A stretch of DNA of 19,512 nt from an uncultured Collinsella sp. GTDB taxonomy: Bacteria; Actinomycetota; Coriobacteriia; Coriobacteriales; Coriobacteriaceae. This document shows positions 1 to 7,267 of this stretch, one piece after another. The DNA is taken from contig CATZKS010000025.1 in NCBI GenBank assembly GCA_958421035.1, forward strand, positions 1 through 19,512, in the 5' to 3' direction. Position 1 is the first letter of the stretch, and each line of letters begins with the position of its first letter. The notes below the pieces were generated by a model. It made no database searches. It had not been told where the DNA came from and worked only from the letters and a program-made list of their open reading frames with translations. The position numbers and the translations under genes were made by a program.

Positions 1-71
1 GCTTAAGTCAAGCACGCCCGATGCCACAGTCCCCGCAAATGCTCGCCAAGCCTATTCCCCAGATAGGCGAA

Positions 72-99
72 ACCCTCCCCGGCACAGGCCGAGGAGGGT
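72..99 (-). terminator. Possible terminator after the BirA-like gene
   Basis: Arms at 72-83 and 88-99 pair over 12 positions with one mismatch around a 4-base loop. Read on the minus strand, the hairpin lies 40 bases past the stop of the BirA-like gene. Only three T residues follow, so the signal is weak. The rest of 1-138 shows no gene or clear structure; an unrelated gene may end just outside the window. Confidence 0.4.
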
Positions 100-138
100 C
101 TTGTTGTCATCGTTGTCTTTGAGCGCTGGCGCCTCGCG

Positions 139-840
139 CTACAGTCCGCGAATTCGTACAGCCTCGGGCGGAAACTCTTGCTCGCCGGCATCGGTCTTGA
201 TGGTCGCACGACCCCAGATGTCCAGGCCCGCAAACACACCGACCGCAAGCGGCAAGCCGTTGGGCGACACCGCCGCAACTTGGCGGCCCAGCAGCGGCAC
301 CATGTCGAAGTACTCGCCCAGCACGGGAGCCAGCGGACCGGCAGCGCCCTGCGGCGTGTTGGCAACAACCGCCCAGGTGTCCACACGGGTCAGCACGGCG
401 GCGGCCAACTCCTCGACCAGCGCTTCGTCGGCCGCATCCACACCGAGCTCGCTCAACGCCGAAAGCTCAATATCCACCGTCACGGCACCGAACATGCCCG
501 CGGCACCGGCACCGCCGTTCACGGTAACGCGTGCGAACGACGTCTCAAATGCGGGCGCGCCGCACACAATGTCGCTCGGCCACTGGATACCCACCTTACC
601 GGCAAGGCCCAACCCCGGCGTCGATGCCGTGCCCACGAGCGCGTCCATCATGCCCATCGCGGCCACAAACGGCAGGCCGTGGAAGGCATGCATGTTCACA
701 TCGGGGCGCACAACCAGCGAAAACGTCAGCGAAGCATCGCCCGCGCTCCACGCGCACCAGCCCGCGGACACGCCCTCGCGGCCCGCGTCGCGCGCCGCGT
801 CGAGCTCGGTGCCGGCGACAACAGCATTCATCTCGATCAT
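139..840 (-). CDS. BirA-like protein (biotin/lipoate ligase fold, degenerate)
   Basis: This 233-residue protein resembles the catalytic and C-terminal domains of biotin-protein ligase without the N-terminal DNA-binding domain. Residues 18-46 align with the region holding the GRGRRGR biotin/AMP loop, but here it reads DAGREGVSAGWCAWSAG, so the glycine/arginine pattern is lost. Residues 84-91 (GIQWPSDI) match the KWPNDI motif with lysine and asparagine replaced. The C-terminal part from about 184 (LLGRQV ... GLDIWGRATIKT ... FPPEAVRIRGL) looks like the small BirA C-terminal domain. Its ATG follows the folP-folK stop codon directly (TAGATG), so the two are almost certainly co-transcribed and translationally coupled. 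Family resemblance is my recognition; catalytic activity is doubtful because key residues are replaced. It could be a non-catalytic sensor or a ligase for another cofactor. Confidence 0.6.
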   Translation of the reverse strand: MIEMNAVVAGTELDAARDAGREGVSAGWCAWSAGDASLTFSLVVRPDVNMHAFHGLPFVAAMGMMDALVGTASTPGLGLAGKVGIQWPSDIVCGAPAFETSFARVTVNGGAGAAGMFGAVTVDIELSALSELGVDAADEALVEELAAAVLTRVDTWAVVANTPQGAAGPLAPVLGEYFDMVPLLGRQVAAVSPNGLPLAVGVFAGLDIWGRATIKTDAGEQEFPPEAVRIRGL

Positions 841-2589
841 CTACATACGCCCCAATTCGCCCACGATATGGCCCACGCGGTCCTCGGGCTCCTTGACCTC
901 GACACCGTTGTAGCGGAAGAACCGCGCCGGGTCGTGCATCAGGTCCTCGAGCGGCACCAGCACAAAGTCGCGCTCGCCAATGAGAGGATGCGGCAGGCGC
1001 AGCTTTTTGCCGCCGTGGGTCTCGCCATCCATCCACAGCAGGTCCAGGTCGATGGTGCGCGGACCGTTGGCCTTGGCCTTCTTGGAGCGGTCGCGCCCCA
1101 GCTCGGCCTCGATCTTCATGAGCTCATCGAGCAGCACCAGCGGCGCCAGCTCGGTCTTGATCTCGATGACGGCGTTGGCAAACGCGTCCTGGCGCGTCTC
1201 GTAGGCCGGCTCGCTCTCGTAAATCTTGGAGGAGTTGGACACGCAGGTGAGTGGAATCTCGGCGATCATCTCGCGTGCGGCGCGGATGTTGTCGCAGCGA
1301 TGCCCCAGGTTGGAGCCCACGGCCACAAACGCGCGGCGCGGCTGTGGCTTGGCAACCGCCCAGTAGCCGTTCAGGAACTGCGCAAAACCCGCGGCGTCGT
1401 GCACGCGCACGATGTTGGCACCGGCCTGGATGGCGCCCAGGCACACGCCAAACGTAGCGGCATCGCGCTCGGCGGCCTCGGTCACGCCCGAGACGGCGCC
1501 CACAAAGCGCTTGCGCGACACGGCACACATGAGCGGATAGCCCAGTGACGCCATCTTGGCAGTCTCGCGCTGGATGACGATGTTCTCGTTAGCCGACTTA
1601 CCAAAGCCCGGGCCAGGATCGATGCAGATGCGGTCGCGCGACACGCCGGCATGGATGAGCGTGCGGGCCTGGTCGGACAGAAAGCCCATGACGCGGCGCA
1701 TGATGGGCGCAGAATCGGGCAGGGTAAAGCGGCGGAGCTGCGAGGTGGGCACATAGGCCTCCTCGCGGCGGGCGCTGCGGCGCATCATGGCGGCCAGGCG
1801 GTCATTGGACTCCGATGCGGCCTCGGTGGCTGCGGACGCGGCCTCGGGCGCGGGCGCGACGGTCTCGGCGGCAGCTGCCTGCTCGGCGGCCGGCGTCTCC
1901 TGCCCCAGCTCGGTTACAGGCTCGGACGTGGGCTCCGGTTCGCCAAACGGCAACGAGGGCTGCACCACGCCGCCCGGAAGCTTGGCCTCCGGCTTAGGCT
2001 CGCCCAGCAACTTGCCACGACGGCGACGGGCCGGCTTCTCGGCCTCGCGCGCGGCCTCGGCAGCCGCTTCGCGTGCCTTCTCGGCAACAAACGCCGCAGC
2101 CGAGGTATCGAGCTGCACCGTCGCGTGCGTGCGGGCGGGTGCGGCGACCTCGCCGGCATGCATCACGATGATGCCGCAGGTGCTCGTCTTAACAAACTCG
2201 ACCATCTTGGGATCGGTGAAGCCGGTCACGTCGTTGACGATCGAGGCGCCGCAGCGCACGGCCGCCTTGGCAACCGCCACATGACGCGTGTCGATCGAGA
2301 CGATGGCGCCCTCCTTGGCCAGCGCGCGCACCACGGGCAGCACGCGGCGAGCCTCCTCGTCGGGGTTGACCGGGGTAAAGCCGGGGCGCGTGGACTCGCC
2401 GCCCACGTCGATGATGTCGGCGCCGGCGTCGAGCATCGCCAGGCCGTACTCGATGGCGGCATCCGGATCGAAGTGCTCCCCGCCATCGCTAAACGAATCG
2501 GGCGTCACGTTGAGGACGCCCATGATGCGCGGACGGTCAAAGCTGAGCTCGTACTTTCCGCACCGCCATGTCTTGCTGTCGTTCGCCAT
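841..2589 (-). CDS. folP-folK: Bifunctional dihydropteroate synthase / HPPK (FolP-FolK fusion)
   Basis: The 582-residue protein catalyses two steps of folate synthesis: pyrophosphorylation of 6-hydroxymethyl-dihydropterin (HPPK) and its condensation with p-aminobenzoate (DHPS). DHPS motifs: NVTPDSFSDGG (27-37), DIIDVGGESTRPG (58-70), SIDTR (98-102), ND (119-120), MH (143-144), DPGPGFGKS (324-332), SRK (358-360) and VRVHD (394-398). HPPK motifs: AVGSNLGHR (423-431), YESEPAY (457-463), the acidic PRTIDLDLL (510-518) and PHPLIGERDFVLVPL (533-547). The order DHPS-HPPK in one chain is a fusion. Between the MH motif and DPGPGFGK there are about 180 residues instead of the usual ~50; the extra piece (about 150-290) is rich in Ala, Glu and Pro. 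The ATG at 2589 was chosen because AGGAGG lies 6 bases upstream; the in-frame ATG at 2595 would touch that site, and longer upstream reading runs into the SIR2 gene. Confidence 0.93.
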   Translation of the reverse strand: MANDSKTWRCGKYELSFDRPRIMGVLNVTPDSFSDGGEHFDPDAAIEYGLAMLDAGADIIDVGGESTRPGFTPVNPDEEARRVLPVVRALAKEGAIVSIDTRHVAVAKAAVRCGASIVNDVTGFTDPKMVEFVKTSTCGIIVMHAGEVAAPARTHATVQLDTSAAAFVAEKAREAAAEAAREAEKPARRRRGKLLGEPKPEAKLPGGVVQPSLPFGEPEPTSEPVTELGQETPAAEQAAAAETVAPAPEAASAATEAASESNDRLAAMMRRSARREEAYVPTSQLRRFTLPDSAPIMRRVMGFLSDQARTLIHAGVSRDRICIDPGPGFGKSANENIVIQRETAKMASLGYPLMCAVSRKRFVGAVSGVTEAAERDAATFGVCLGAIQAGANIVRVHDAAGFAQFLNGYWAVAKPQPRRAFVAVGSNLGHRCDNIRAAREMIAEIPLTCVSNSSKIYESEPAYETRQDAFANAVIEIKTELAPLVLLDELMKIEAELGRDRSKKAKANGPRTIDLDLLWMDGETHGGKKLRLPHPLIGERDFVLVPLEDLMHDPARFFRYNGVEVKEPEDRVGHIVGELGRM

Positions 2590-2664
2590 GAACATCCTCC
2601 TAAAATGCCCACGCCGCCGAGTCTGGGGAGCTGGCGGCGGGGTCGCTTTGCACTCAGTCTTTCT

Positions 2665-2670
2665 ATTGTA
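2665..2670 (-). promoter_or_regulatory. Candidate -10 box of the folP-folK transcript
   Basis: TACAAT occurs on the minus strand in the 95-base gap between the SIR2 stop and the folP-folK start, about 75 bases before the ATG. A TTGCGT that could be a -35 box is 19 bases upstream, longer than ideal. This is motif matching only. Confidence 0.3.
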
Positions 2671-2684
2671 TCCGCGCGCGCGGG

Positions 2685-3437
2685 CTAGAACGCAAACGCG
2701 GCCGCGATGTCGCAAGAAATCAGCAGGTCGGCATTTGCATCCTGATCGGTGGGAGCAAGGTTGCATATGGCCAGCGTATCGCCGGTAAAGTATCGCGTAA
2801 GGCCTGCCGCCGGATACACCACGAGCGAGGTCCCGCCCACAATGAGGGCATCGGCGGCGGCGATGGCGGCAACGGCACCGGTCAACACATGCTCGTCGAG
2901 CGGCTCTTCGTAGAGCACTACATCGGGCTTGATGCGGCCGCCGCACGCGGGGCACGCAGGCACGCCCGCGGCATCCTCGTGCTCGCGCGAGCAAATCCAC
3001 TCGGCGCTATAGACCGCGCCGCACGACTGGCAAATGTTGCGATGGACCGATCCGTGCAGCTCGAACACGCGCTGTGAGCCGGCCATCTGATGCAGGCCGT
3101 CGATGTTTTGCGTCACCACGGCGTCGAGCTTGCCGGCGCGCTCCAGCTCGGCCAGCTTGGTGTGGCAGCGGTTGGGCTTAGCGTTAAGCGCGATCATCTT
3201 GGTGCGGTAAAAGTCGAAGAACTCGGCCGGATGCGCCTCGTAAAAGCTATGCGACAGCATGGTCTCGGGCGGATAGGCAAACTGCTGGTGATACAGGCCG
3301 TCCACGCTGCGAAAATCGGGAATGCCGCTTGCCGTGGAAACACCAGCGCCGCCAAAGAACACCACGCGCTCGTGGGTATTGAACAGCTCCGCCAGCGCGG
3401 CGGAGGCCTGCCTGGGATCTGTTATCGCTTGCGTCAT
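2685..3437 (-). CDS. cobB: NAD-dependent protein deacylase, SIR2 family
   Basis: This 250-residue sirtuin removes acyl groups from lysines using NAD+, giving nicotinamide and O-acyl-ADP-ribose. Visible signatures are GAGVSTASGIPDFRS (30-44) for NAD binding, TQNIDGLHQMAG (109-120), the catalytic histidine in ELHGS (H128), four zinc cysteines C136, C139, C162 and C165, and GTSLVVYPAAGL (202-213). The length is that of a free-standing bacterial enzyme, and there is no fused domain of the kind seen in anti-phage SIR2 proteins. GGAGG lies about 6 bases before the ATG at 3437, which decides the start. It is divergent from exonuclease III with 114 bases between the starts and lies upstream of folP-folK on the same strand, 95 bases away. 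In other bacteria CobB reactivates acetyl-CoA synthetase; the substrates here are unknown. Confidence 0.92.
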   Translation of the reverse strand: MTQAITDPRQASAALAELFNTHERVVFFGGAGVSTASGIPDFRSVDGLYHQQFAYPPETMLSHSFYEAHPAEFFDFYRTKMIALNAKPNRCHTKLAELERAGKLDAVVTQNIDGLHQMAGSQRVFELHGSVHRNICQSCGAVYSAEWICSREHEDAAGVPACPACGGRIKPDVVLYEEPLDEHVLTGAVAAIAAADALIVGGTSLVVYPAAGLTRYFTGDTLAICNLAPTDQDANADLLISCDIAAAFAF

Positions 3438-3551
3438 GTTTGTCCTCCGTCCATGTTGGTCGGGGCGGCCGCGATTGCGCCGTCGCCCACGGAGCCCACC
3501 CCGCCCCCGTTGCGCTAATCTTAAGCCTGCCAACCCCGTCGAAAGGACACC

Positions 3552-4370
3552 ATGCCTCAGACTTACACTTTCGCCTCGTGGAACGTCAACGGCCTGCGCG
3601 CCGTGCTAAAAAAGGACCCGAGCTTTATCCAGATCGCGCAAGAACTCGACGTCGATATCCTGGCGCTGCAAGAGACCAAGCTGCAAGAAGGCCAGGTCGA
3701 TATTGACCTGCCCGGCTATCACCAAACCTGGAGCTACGCCGAGCGTAAAGGCTATTCGGGCACCGCGGTCTTTAGCCGCCAGGAACCGCTACGCGTGCTG
3801 CACGCCGCTGCGCTGCTGTCCTACGCCGGCGAAGGCGAGGCTGCCGAGCTCGTTGCCCAAGCCGCGACCGAGGGCCGCGTCTGCGCGCTCGAGTTCGACA
3901 AGTTTTGGTTTGTTGACGTCTATACGCCCAACGCGCAAAACGAACTCGCGCGCATCGATGTGCGCATGGCCTGGGACGATGCCTATCGCGGCTTTTTGAG
4001 CGCGCTTGAGCGCGAGAGCGGCAAGCCCGTCGTAACTTGCGGCGACTTTAACGTGGCGCACGAGGAGATCGACCTTAAGAACCCCAAGTCCAACCGCGGC
4101 AACGCGGGCTTTTCGGACGAAGAACGCGGCAAGTTTACCGAGCTGCTCAACGCCGGCTTCACCGATACCTGGCGCGCGGCAAACCCCGACGTCGAGGGTG
4201 TCTACAGCTGGTGGAGCTACCGCTTTAATGCTCGCAAGAACAACGCCGGCTGGCGCATCGATTATTTCCTGGTGAGCGACGCAATCGCCGACAACGTACG
4301 CGACACCGGCATCCGCGGCGACATCTTTGGCAGCGACCACTGCCCCGTCACCCTCACGCTAGAACTCTAG
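3552..4370 (+). CDS. exoA: Exodeoxyribonuclease III (AP endonuclease)
   Basis: The 272-residue enzyme of the exonuclease III family cuts DNA at abasic sites and trims 3' ends in base-excision repair. The active-site set is complete: N11 in WNVNG, E41 in LQETK, Y124 in VYTPN, D165 and N167 in GDFNVAH, the stretch EEIDLKNPKSNRGNAGFSDE (171-190), W234/R235/D237 in GWRIDYF, and D262/H263 in SDHCP. The protein is about 20 residues longer than Bacillus ExoA; the extra residues are at about 88-110, an Ala/Glu-rich loop before the strand leading to VYTPN. GAAAGGA sits 5 bases before the ATG. The gene stands alone on the plus strand, divergent from the SIR2 gene, and is followed by repeat elements, one of which carries a terminator. 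Confidence 0.95.
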   Translation: MPQTYTFASWNVNGLRAVLKKDPSFIQIAQELDVDILALQETKLQEGQVDIDLPGYHQTWSYAERKGYSGTAVFSRQEPLRVLHAAALLSYAGEGEAAELVAQAATEGRVCALEFDKFWFVDVYTPNAQNELARIDVRMAWDDAYRGFLSALERESGKPVVTCGDFNVAHEEIDLKNPKSNRGNAGFSDEERGKFTELLNAGFTDTWRAANPDVEGVYSWWSYRFNARKNNAGWRIDYFLVSDAIADNVRDTGIRGDIFGSDHCPVTLTLEL

Positions 4371-4377
4371 CCCCAAT

Positions 4378-4408
4378 TGATCCCCTGGGGACGGAGGAAA
4401 AGGGATCA
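4378..4408. repeat. Short direct repeat, copy 1 (D1)
   Basis: The unit starts TGATCCCC, contains GGGGACGGAGGAAAA and ends GGGATCA, so its ends TGATCCC and GGGATCA are also inverted repeats. It begins 7 bases after the exoA stop. A related copy lies at 4617-4658 in the same orientation. No function is visible. Confidence 0.65.
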
Positions 4409-4444
4409 TTTTCACCTCGCGAGGGAACCCACGCGGCCCTCCCG

Positions 4445-4602
4445 CCACGGAACTGACCCATCTACTACGTTTAAGCCACTACCCTCAACCACGGCGAACA
4501 ACGCAAAAAGAAAACCGCAGGTAGAAAGCCTGCGGTTTTTCATAAAACGCGGTCATGGTCGGGGGTATCAAGCTAAACGTAGTAGATGGGCCAGTTTCGT
4601 GG
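4445..4602. repeat. Palindromic element P1 (158 bp, MITE-like)
   Basis: The ends at 4445-4473 and 4574-4602 are inverted repeats matching at 27 of 29 positions; the shared part includes CCCATCTACTACGTTTA. The interior holds a terminator hairpin (4511-4540). There is no coding capacity. The core from about 4511 to 4562 aligns with the core of element P2 although the ends differ. It resembles a non-autonomous transposable element or a large structured intergenic repeat; no target-site duplication is evident. Confidence 0.75.
4511..4540 (+). terminator. Intrinsic terminator inside P1, downstream of exoA
   Basis: The arms AAAACCGCAGG and CCTGCGGTTTT pair perfectly over 11 bases around a 7-base loop and are followed by another T. 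Because the arms begin with A and end with T runs, it could act in both directions. It is the first good terminator after exoA. Confidence 0.75.
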
Positions 4603-4616
4603 CAAGCGCCGCCAAC

Positions 4617-4658
4617 TGATTCCCCAGGAACGTCTGGAGACGGAGGAAAACGGATCGA
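4617..4658. repeat. Short direct repeat, copy 2 (D2)
   Basis: This is a diverged copy of the repeat at 4378-4408: it starts TGATTCCCC and keeps GGAGACGGAGGAAAA and GGATC, with about 11 extra bases in the middle. It has the same orientation as copy 1, so the two directly repeated units bracket element P1. Confidence 0.55.
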
Positions 4659-4699
4659 TTTGGCTCTCTGAGGGCCACGATGCCCGTCATATCAGCCGG

Positions 4700-4865
4700 C
4701 CATTCCAAAACTATGCCGGTTTACGGGGTTGAATCGCGAACCCCCAACCATACGCAATTCCGAAATAATAAAACCTCAGGTAAACGGCTTGCTCTATTTT
4801 GAAAAAAGCCGGTATGGTCGGCCTACGCTAATCTAGCCCCGTAAACCGGCATAGTTTTGAAATGG
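4700..4865. repeat. Palindromic element P2 (166 bp, MITE-like)
   Basis: The ends at 4700-4728 and 4837-4865 are inverted repeats matching at 28 of 29 positions and contain CTATGCCGGTTTACGGGG. Part of the interior (roughly 4769-4820) aligns with P1, including AAAACC-CAGGTA and ATGGTCGG. The element ends 40 bases beyond the stop of the ECF S-component gene and may form the 3' end of that transcript. With D1, P1 and D2 it accounts for most of the 535-base gap at 4371-4905; I see no gene there. Confidence 0.78.
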
Positions 4866-4905
4866 TACTTCGGAAGTATTGATTCACGCCCCGGCGCAAC
4901 CAGCC

Positions 4906-5619
4906 CTACAGCCCGTATTTCACGACAACGCGGTTGATCCGTCGACACCAAGGCTTGTAGAGGGCGGCCAAGAACACGCAGGTCGCGAGGCCGTGTGTGA
5001 TATCGAACGGCACTGCCGTGGCAAGACGCGCCACGACGCCCGCCCACGTGAGCGGTTGTACAAAACCGATAATGTCGTACGCGTTGATCACCACGCCGTA
5101 CAGCAGACCCGAAGCAAAGCCGTACGCCATCAGCGCCGGCATGCGCACGGTTCCATCCGCACGGTCGAACGCACCGGCATGCGCCAGCGCACCGCCAACA
5201 TAGCCAACCAGGCCCCAGGCATACATCTGCCATGGCGTCCACATGCCCTGCCCAAAAAAGAAATTGCTGGTCAGTGCTGCCAACGCGCCGACCATGAAGC
5301 CGTTGCGACGCCCGAGCGTCGCCCCGGCGATGATGGCGATGGCGCTCACGGGTTTAAAGTCGGGAATGGGGCCGAACAAGATGCGGCCCGCCGCCGCCAG
5401 CGCCGCCAGCACCAGCGTGGGCATAATCTGGCGCAGGCCCGGTCGCGACGCCTCGTAGCCTGCAAAGAACAGCGCAAGCACCAGCGCCACCACGACAAGC
5501 ATGGCGAGCGCCGCCTGCTCAACGCCCGCCAGCAACGCCGTTGCCATCACCGCCGGCACCGCCAACAACAGCGGAATCTCCAGTTTTGTGAGTAAACGCG
5601 AGAAACGACAGTCCGTCAT
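4906..5619 (-). CDS. ECF transporter S component (substrate-binding membrane subunit)
   Basis: This 237-residue, very hydrophobic protein has about six membrane segments (roughly 14-31, 36-54, 63-80, 91-112, 130-150 and 163-185, possibly with more at 190-215) and no ATPase motif. Distinctive stretches are GRILFGPIPDFKP (78-90) and SNFFFGQGMWTPWQM (118-132). These fit the vitamin-binding S subunits of energy-coupling-factor transporters. It is the last gene of a T / A-A' / S operon, with its ATG 4 bases after the ATPase stop. The start at 5619 avoids deep overlap with that gene; the ribosome site is weak, suggesting coupling. The substrate cannot be read from sequence: S subunits of this general look have been linked to cobalamin (CbrT type), but no cobalamin or other vitamin riboswitch was seen upstream of the operon. 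Confidence 0.8.
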   Translation of the reverse strand: MTDCRFSRLLTKLEIPLLLAVPAVMATALLAGVEQAALAMLVVVALVLALFFAGYEASRPGLRQIMPTLVLAALAAAGRILFGPIPDFKPVSAIAIIAGATLGRRNGFMVGALAALTSNFFFGQGMWTPWQMYAWGLVGYVGGALAHAGAFDRADGTVRMPALMAYGFASGLLYGVVINAYDIIGFVQPLTWAGVVARLATAVPFDITHGLATCVFLAALYKPWCRRINRVVVKYGL

Positions 5620-5623
5620 CCCA

Positions 5624-7267
5624 TCACGCCCTATAGAACACGTTGTCGGCAAAGAAGTCGGCCGGGGGCTCCACGCAGGCAATCTCGCCGTCAAACATCA
5701 TGGCGACGTCGTCGGCTACCTGCTCGGCAAAGTCCAAATCGTGCGTAGCCATGATGACGGTGCCGCCAGCCTTCGCATGGTCACGCAGGGCACGGGCGAT
5801 GATGCGGCGGCTGGCCAGGTCCAAACCCTTGGTGGGCTCATCGAGCAATAGCAGCTCGGGGCCAATCAACAGCAGCTTTGCCAACGCAAGCAGCTGGCAC
5901 TGACCGCCCGAAAGATCGTACGGGTGACGCGCCTCCAAGCCCGCCAGACCCAGGCGCGCTGTCTGCTCCCGTGCTGCGGCCTCGTCGTATCCGCAGGTCG
6001 AGGCCCATTCCATCAGCTCATCGCGAACCGTCTCGGCAACCAGCAATGCCTTGGGATTCTGTGGCAGCAGCGCCGCCGAGGCCGCTTCGCGCACCATGCG
6101 GCCGCGCTGCAGCTTGGCGGTCTTCGCCAGCACCGAGAGCATCGTCGACTTACCGCATCCGTTGCCGCCCACGATTGCATGCACCGCGCCAGCCGAAAAC
6201 GAAGCATCGAGCCCGCGCAGCACCCAGCCGGACGCTCGATCGTAGCGAAACCAGCCTTCCGACAGGGTGGTAGCCGACCCGCCGTGCATTTTTTGGAGTA
6301 TTCTGCTTCCATCCGTGCGCGAGAAGGCTTCCGAGCCGTTCTCGAGCGACGTTTGCGCCACAAATTCGGACGATTTGTCCAATTCCGAACTTTTTTTCGC
6401 GCTCGATACGTCCCCGGGCGGCTCCAGAGAGCCCAAATTGTCCTCACGCCTGCTGAATACTCCTTTATTTGCACATCGGATGGCACCCCACCCCAACATG
6501 TCATCGGAAAACAGCGATTCTCGGCGTCCCAAAGAAGCCATATCCGCCACCTCGCGCACGCGACCGTCCTCAATCCGGTACGCACACGTCGCGTATTCGA
6601 GCATTGGGCGCGGCTGATGCGTCGCCACAACAACCGTGCAGCCCAGCTCGCGATTCACACGAAACAGCGCGTGCAGGAAATTCTTCTCCGCAACCGGATC
6701 AAGCTGAGACGTGGGCTCGTCGAGCAGCAGCACGCGCGGGCGCAGCGTCAGAACGGCCGCCAACGACAGCAACTGTTTGCGACCGCCCGAAAGCGTGTCA
6801 GTATCGCGGTGAAGCCAATCTTCCAGCCCAAAGAAATAGCTGGTCTCAGCTACGCGACGGCGCATCTCATCACGCGCTAGCCCCAAGTTTTCCAGGCCAA
6901 ACGCCATCTCGTGCCACACGGTTTCGCACACGATCTGGTTCTCGGGATCCTGGAACACATAGCCCACGCGCTCCGCCGATGCCCGCACATCCATGTCGGC
7001 GACGTTCTCGCCCAGCACGAGCAGTTCGCCAGTGCGCTCGCCCGCCGGAGCGATCTCGGGCTTGAGTAGCGACAGCAACGTCGACTTACCCGATCCGGTA
7101 CCGCCGACAAGCAGCGCAAATGCACCTTGGGGAACAGACCAGTCGAGTCCCTCGAGCACCGCAGCATCCGCATCGGGGTAGGCAAAGCTCAGGCTCCGCA
7201 CCTCAATCGCCGGCATATCCGGGCCGTATGCCGCGCCCGACACCGGTCCCCTATCCAACCGAGCCAT
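5624..7267 (-). CDS. ECF transporter ATPase, two ABC domains fused (EcfA-EcfA')
   Basis: The 547-residue protein carries two complete ABC ATPase domains that power the ECF transporter at the cytoplasmic face. Domain 1: Walker A GGTGSGKST (55-63), Q-loop VFQDPENQ (104-111), signature LSGGRKQ (159-165), Walker B VLLLDEP (179-185) and switch H217. Domain 2: Walker A GGNGCGKST (367-375), signature LSGGQCQ (452-458), Walker B LLLLDEP (472-478) and H509. Residues about 250-335 form a polar Ser/Glu-rich linker with little similarity to either domain. Most ECF systems encode the two ATPases separately, so this is a fusion. The ATG at 7267 overlaps the T-component stop (TGATG), and AGAGG lies about 8 bases upstream. 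An alternative start is the ATG of residue 18, nearer to the first conserved strand. Confidence 0.92.
   Translation of the reverse strand: MARLDRGPVSGAAYGPDMPAIEVRSLSFAYPDADAAVLEGLDWSVPQGAFALLVGGTGSGKSTLLSLLKPEIAPAGERTGELLVLGENVADMDVRASAERVGYVFQDPENQIVCETVWHEMAFGLENLGLARDEMRRRVAETSYFFGLEDWLHRDTDTLSGGRKQLLSLAAVLTLRPRVLLLDEPTSQLDPVAEKNFLHALFRVNRELGCTVVVATHQPRPMLEYATCAYRIEDGRVREVADMASLGRRESLFSDDMLGWGAIRCANKGVFSRREDNLGSLEPPGDVSSAKKSSELDKSSEFVAQTSLENGSEAFSRTDGSRILQKMHGGSATTLSEGWFRYDRASGWVLRGLDASFSAGAVHAIVGGNGCGKSTMLSVLAKTAKLQRGRMVREAASAALLPQNPKALLVAETVRDELMEWASTCGYDEAAAREQTARLGLAGLEARHPYDLSGGQCQLLALAKLLLIGPELLLLDEPTKGLDLASRRIIARALRDHAKAGGTVIMATHDLDFAEQVADDVAMMFDGEIACVEPPADFFADNVFYRA

Noticed and set aside
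178..1548. 456-codon plus-strand open frame over folP-folK
   Set aside because: It is a shadow of two clear minus-strand genes, with no family features.
2590..3000. N-terminal extension of folP-folK into the SIR2 gene
   Set aside because: The extension overlaps a strongly supported SIR2 gene, and the ribosome site AGGAGG fits the ATG at 2589.
2685..3437. SIR2 as an anti-phage defence gene (Thoeris or prokaryotic Argonaute type)
   Set aside because: It is a compact zinc-binding sirtuin of CobB type without partner genes such as TIR or Argonaute.
4371..4905. CRISPR array or small RNA gene in the exoA-ECF gap
   Set aside because: Repeats are palindromes and two direct units with no regular spacing, and no spacer pattern is present.
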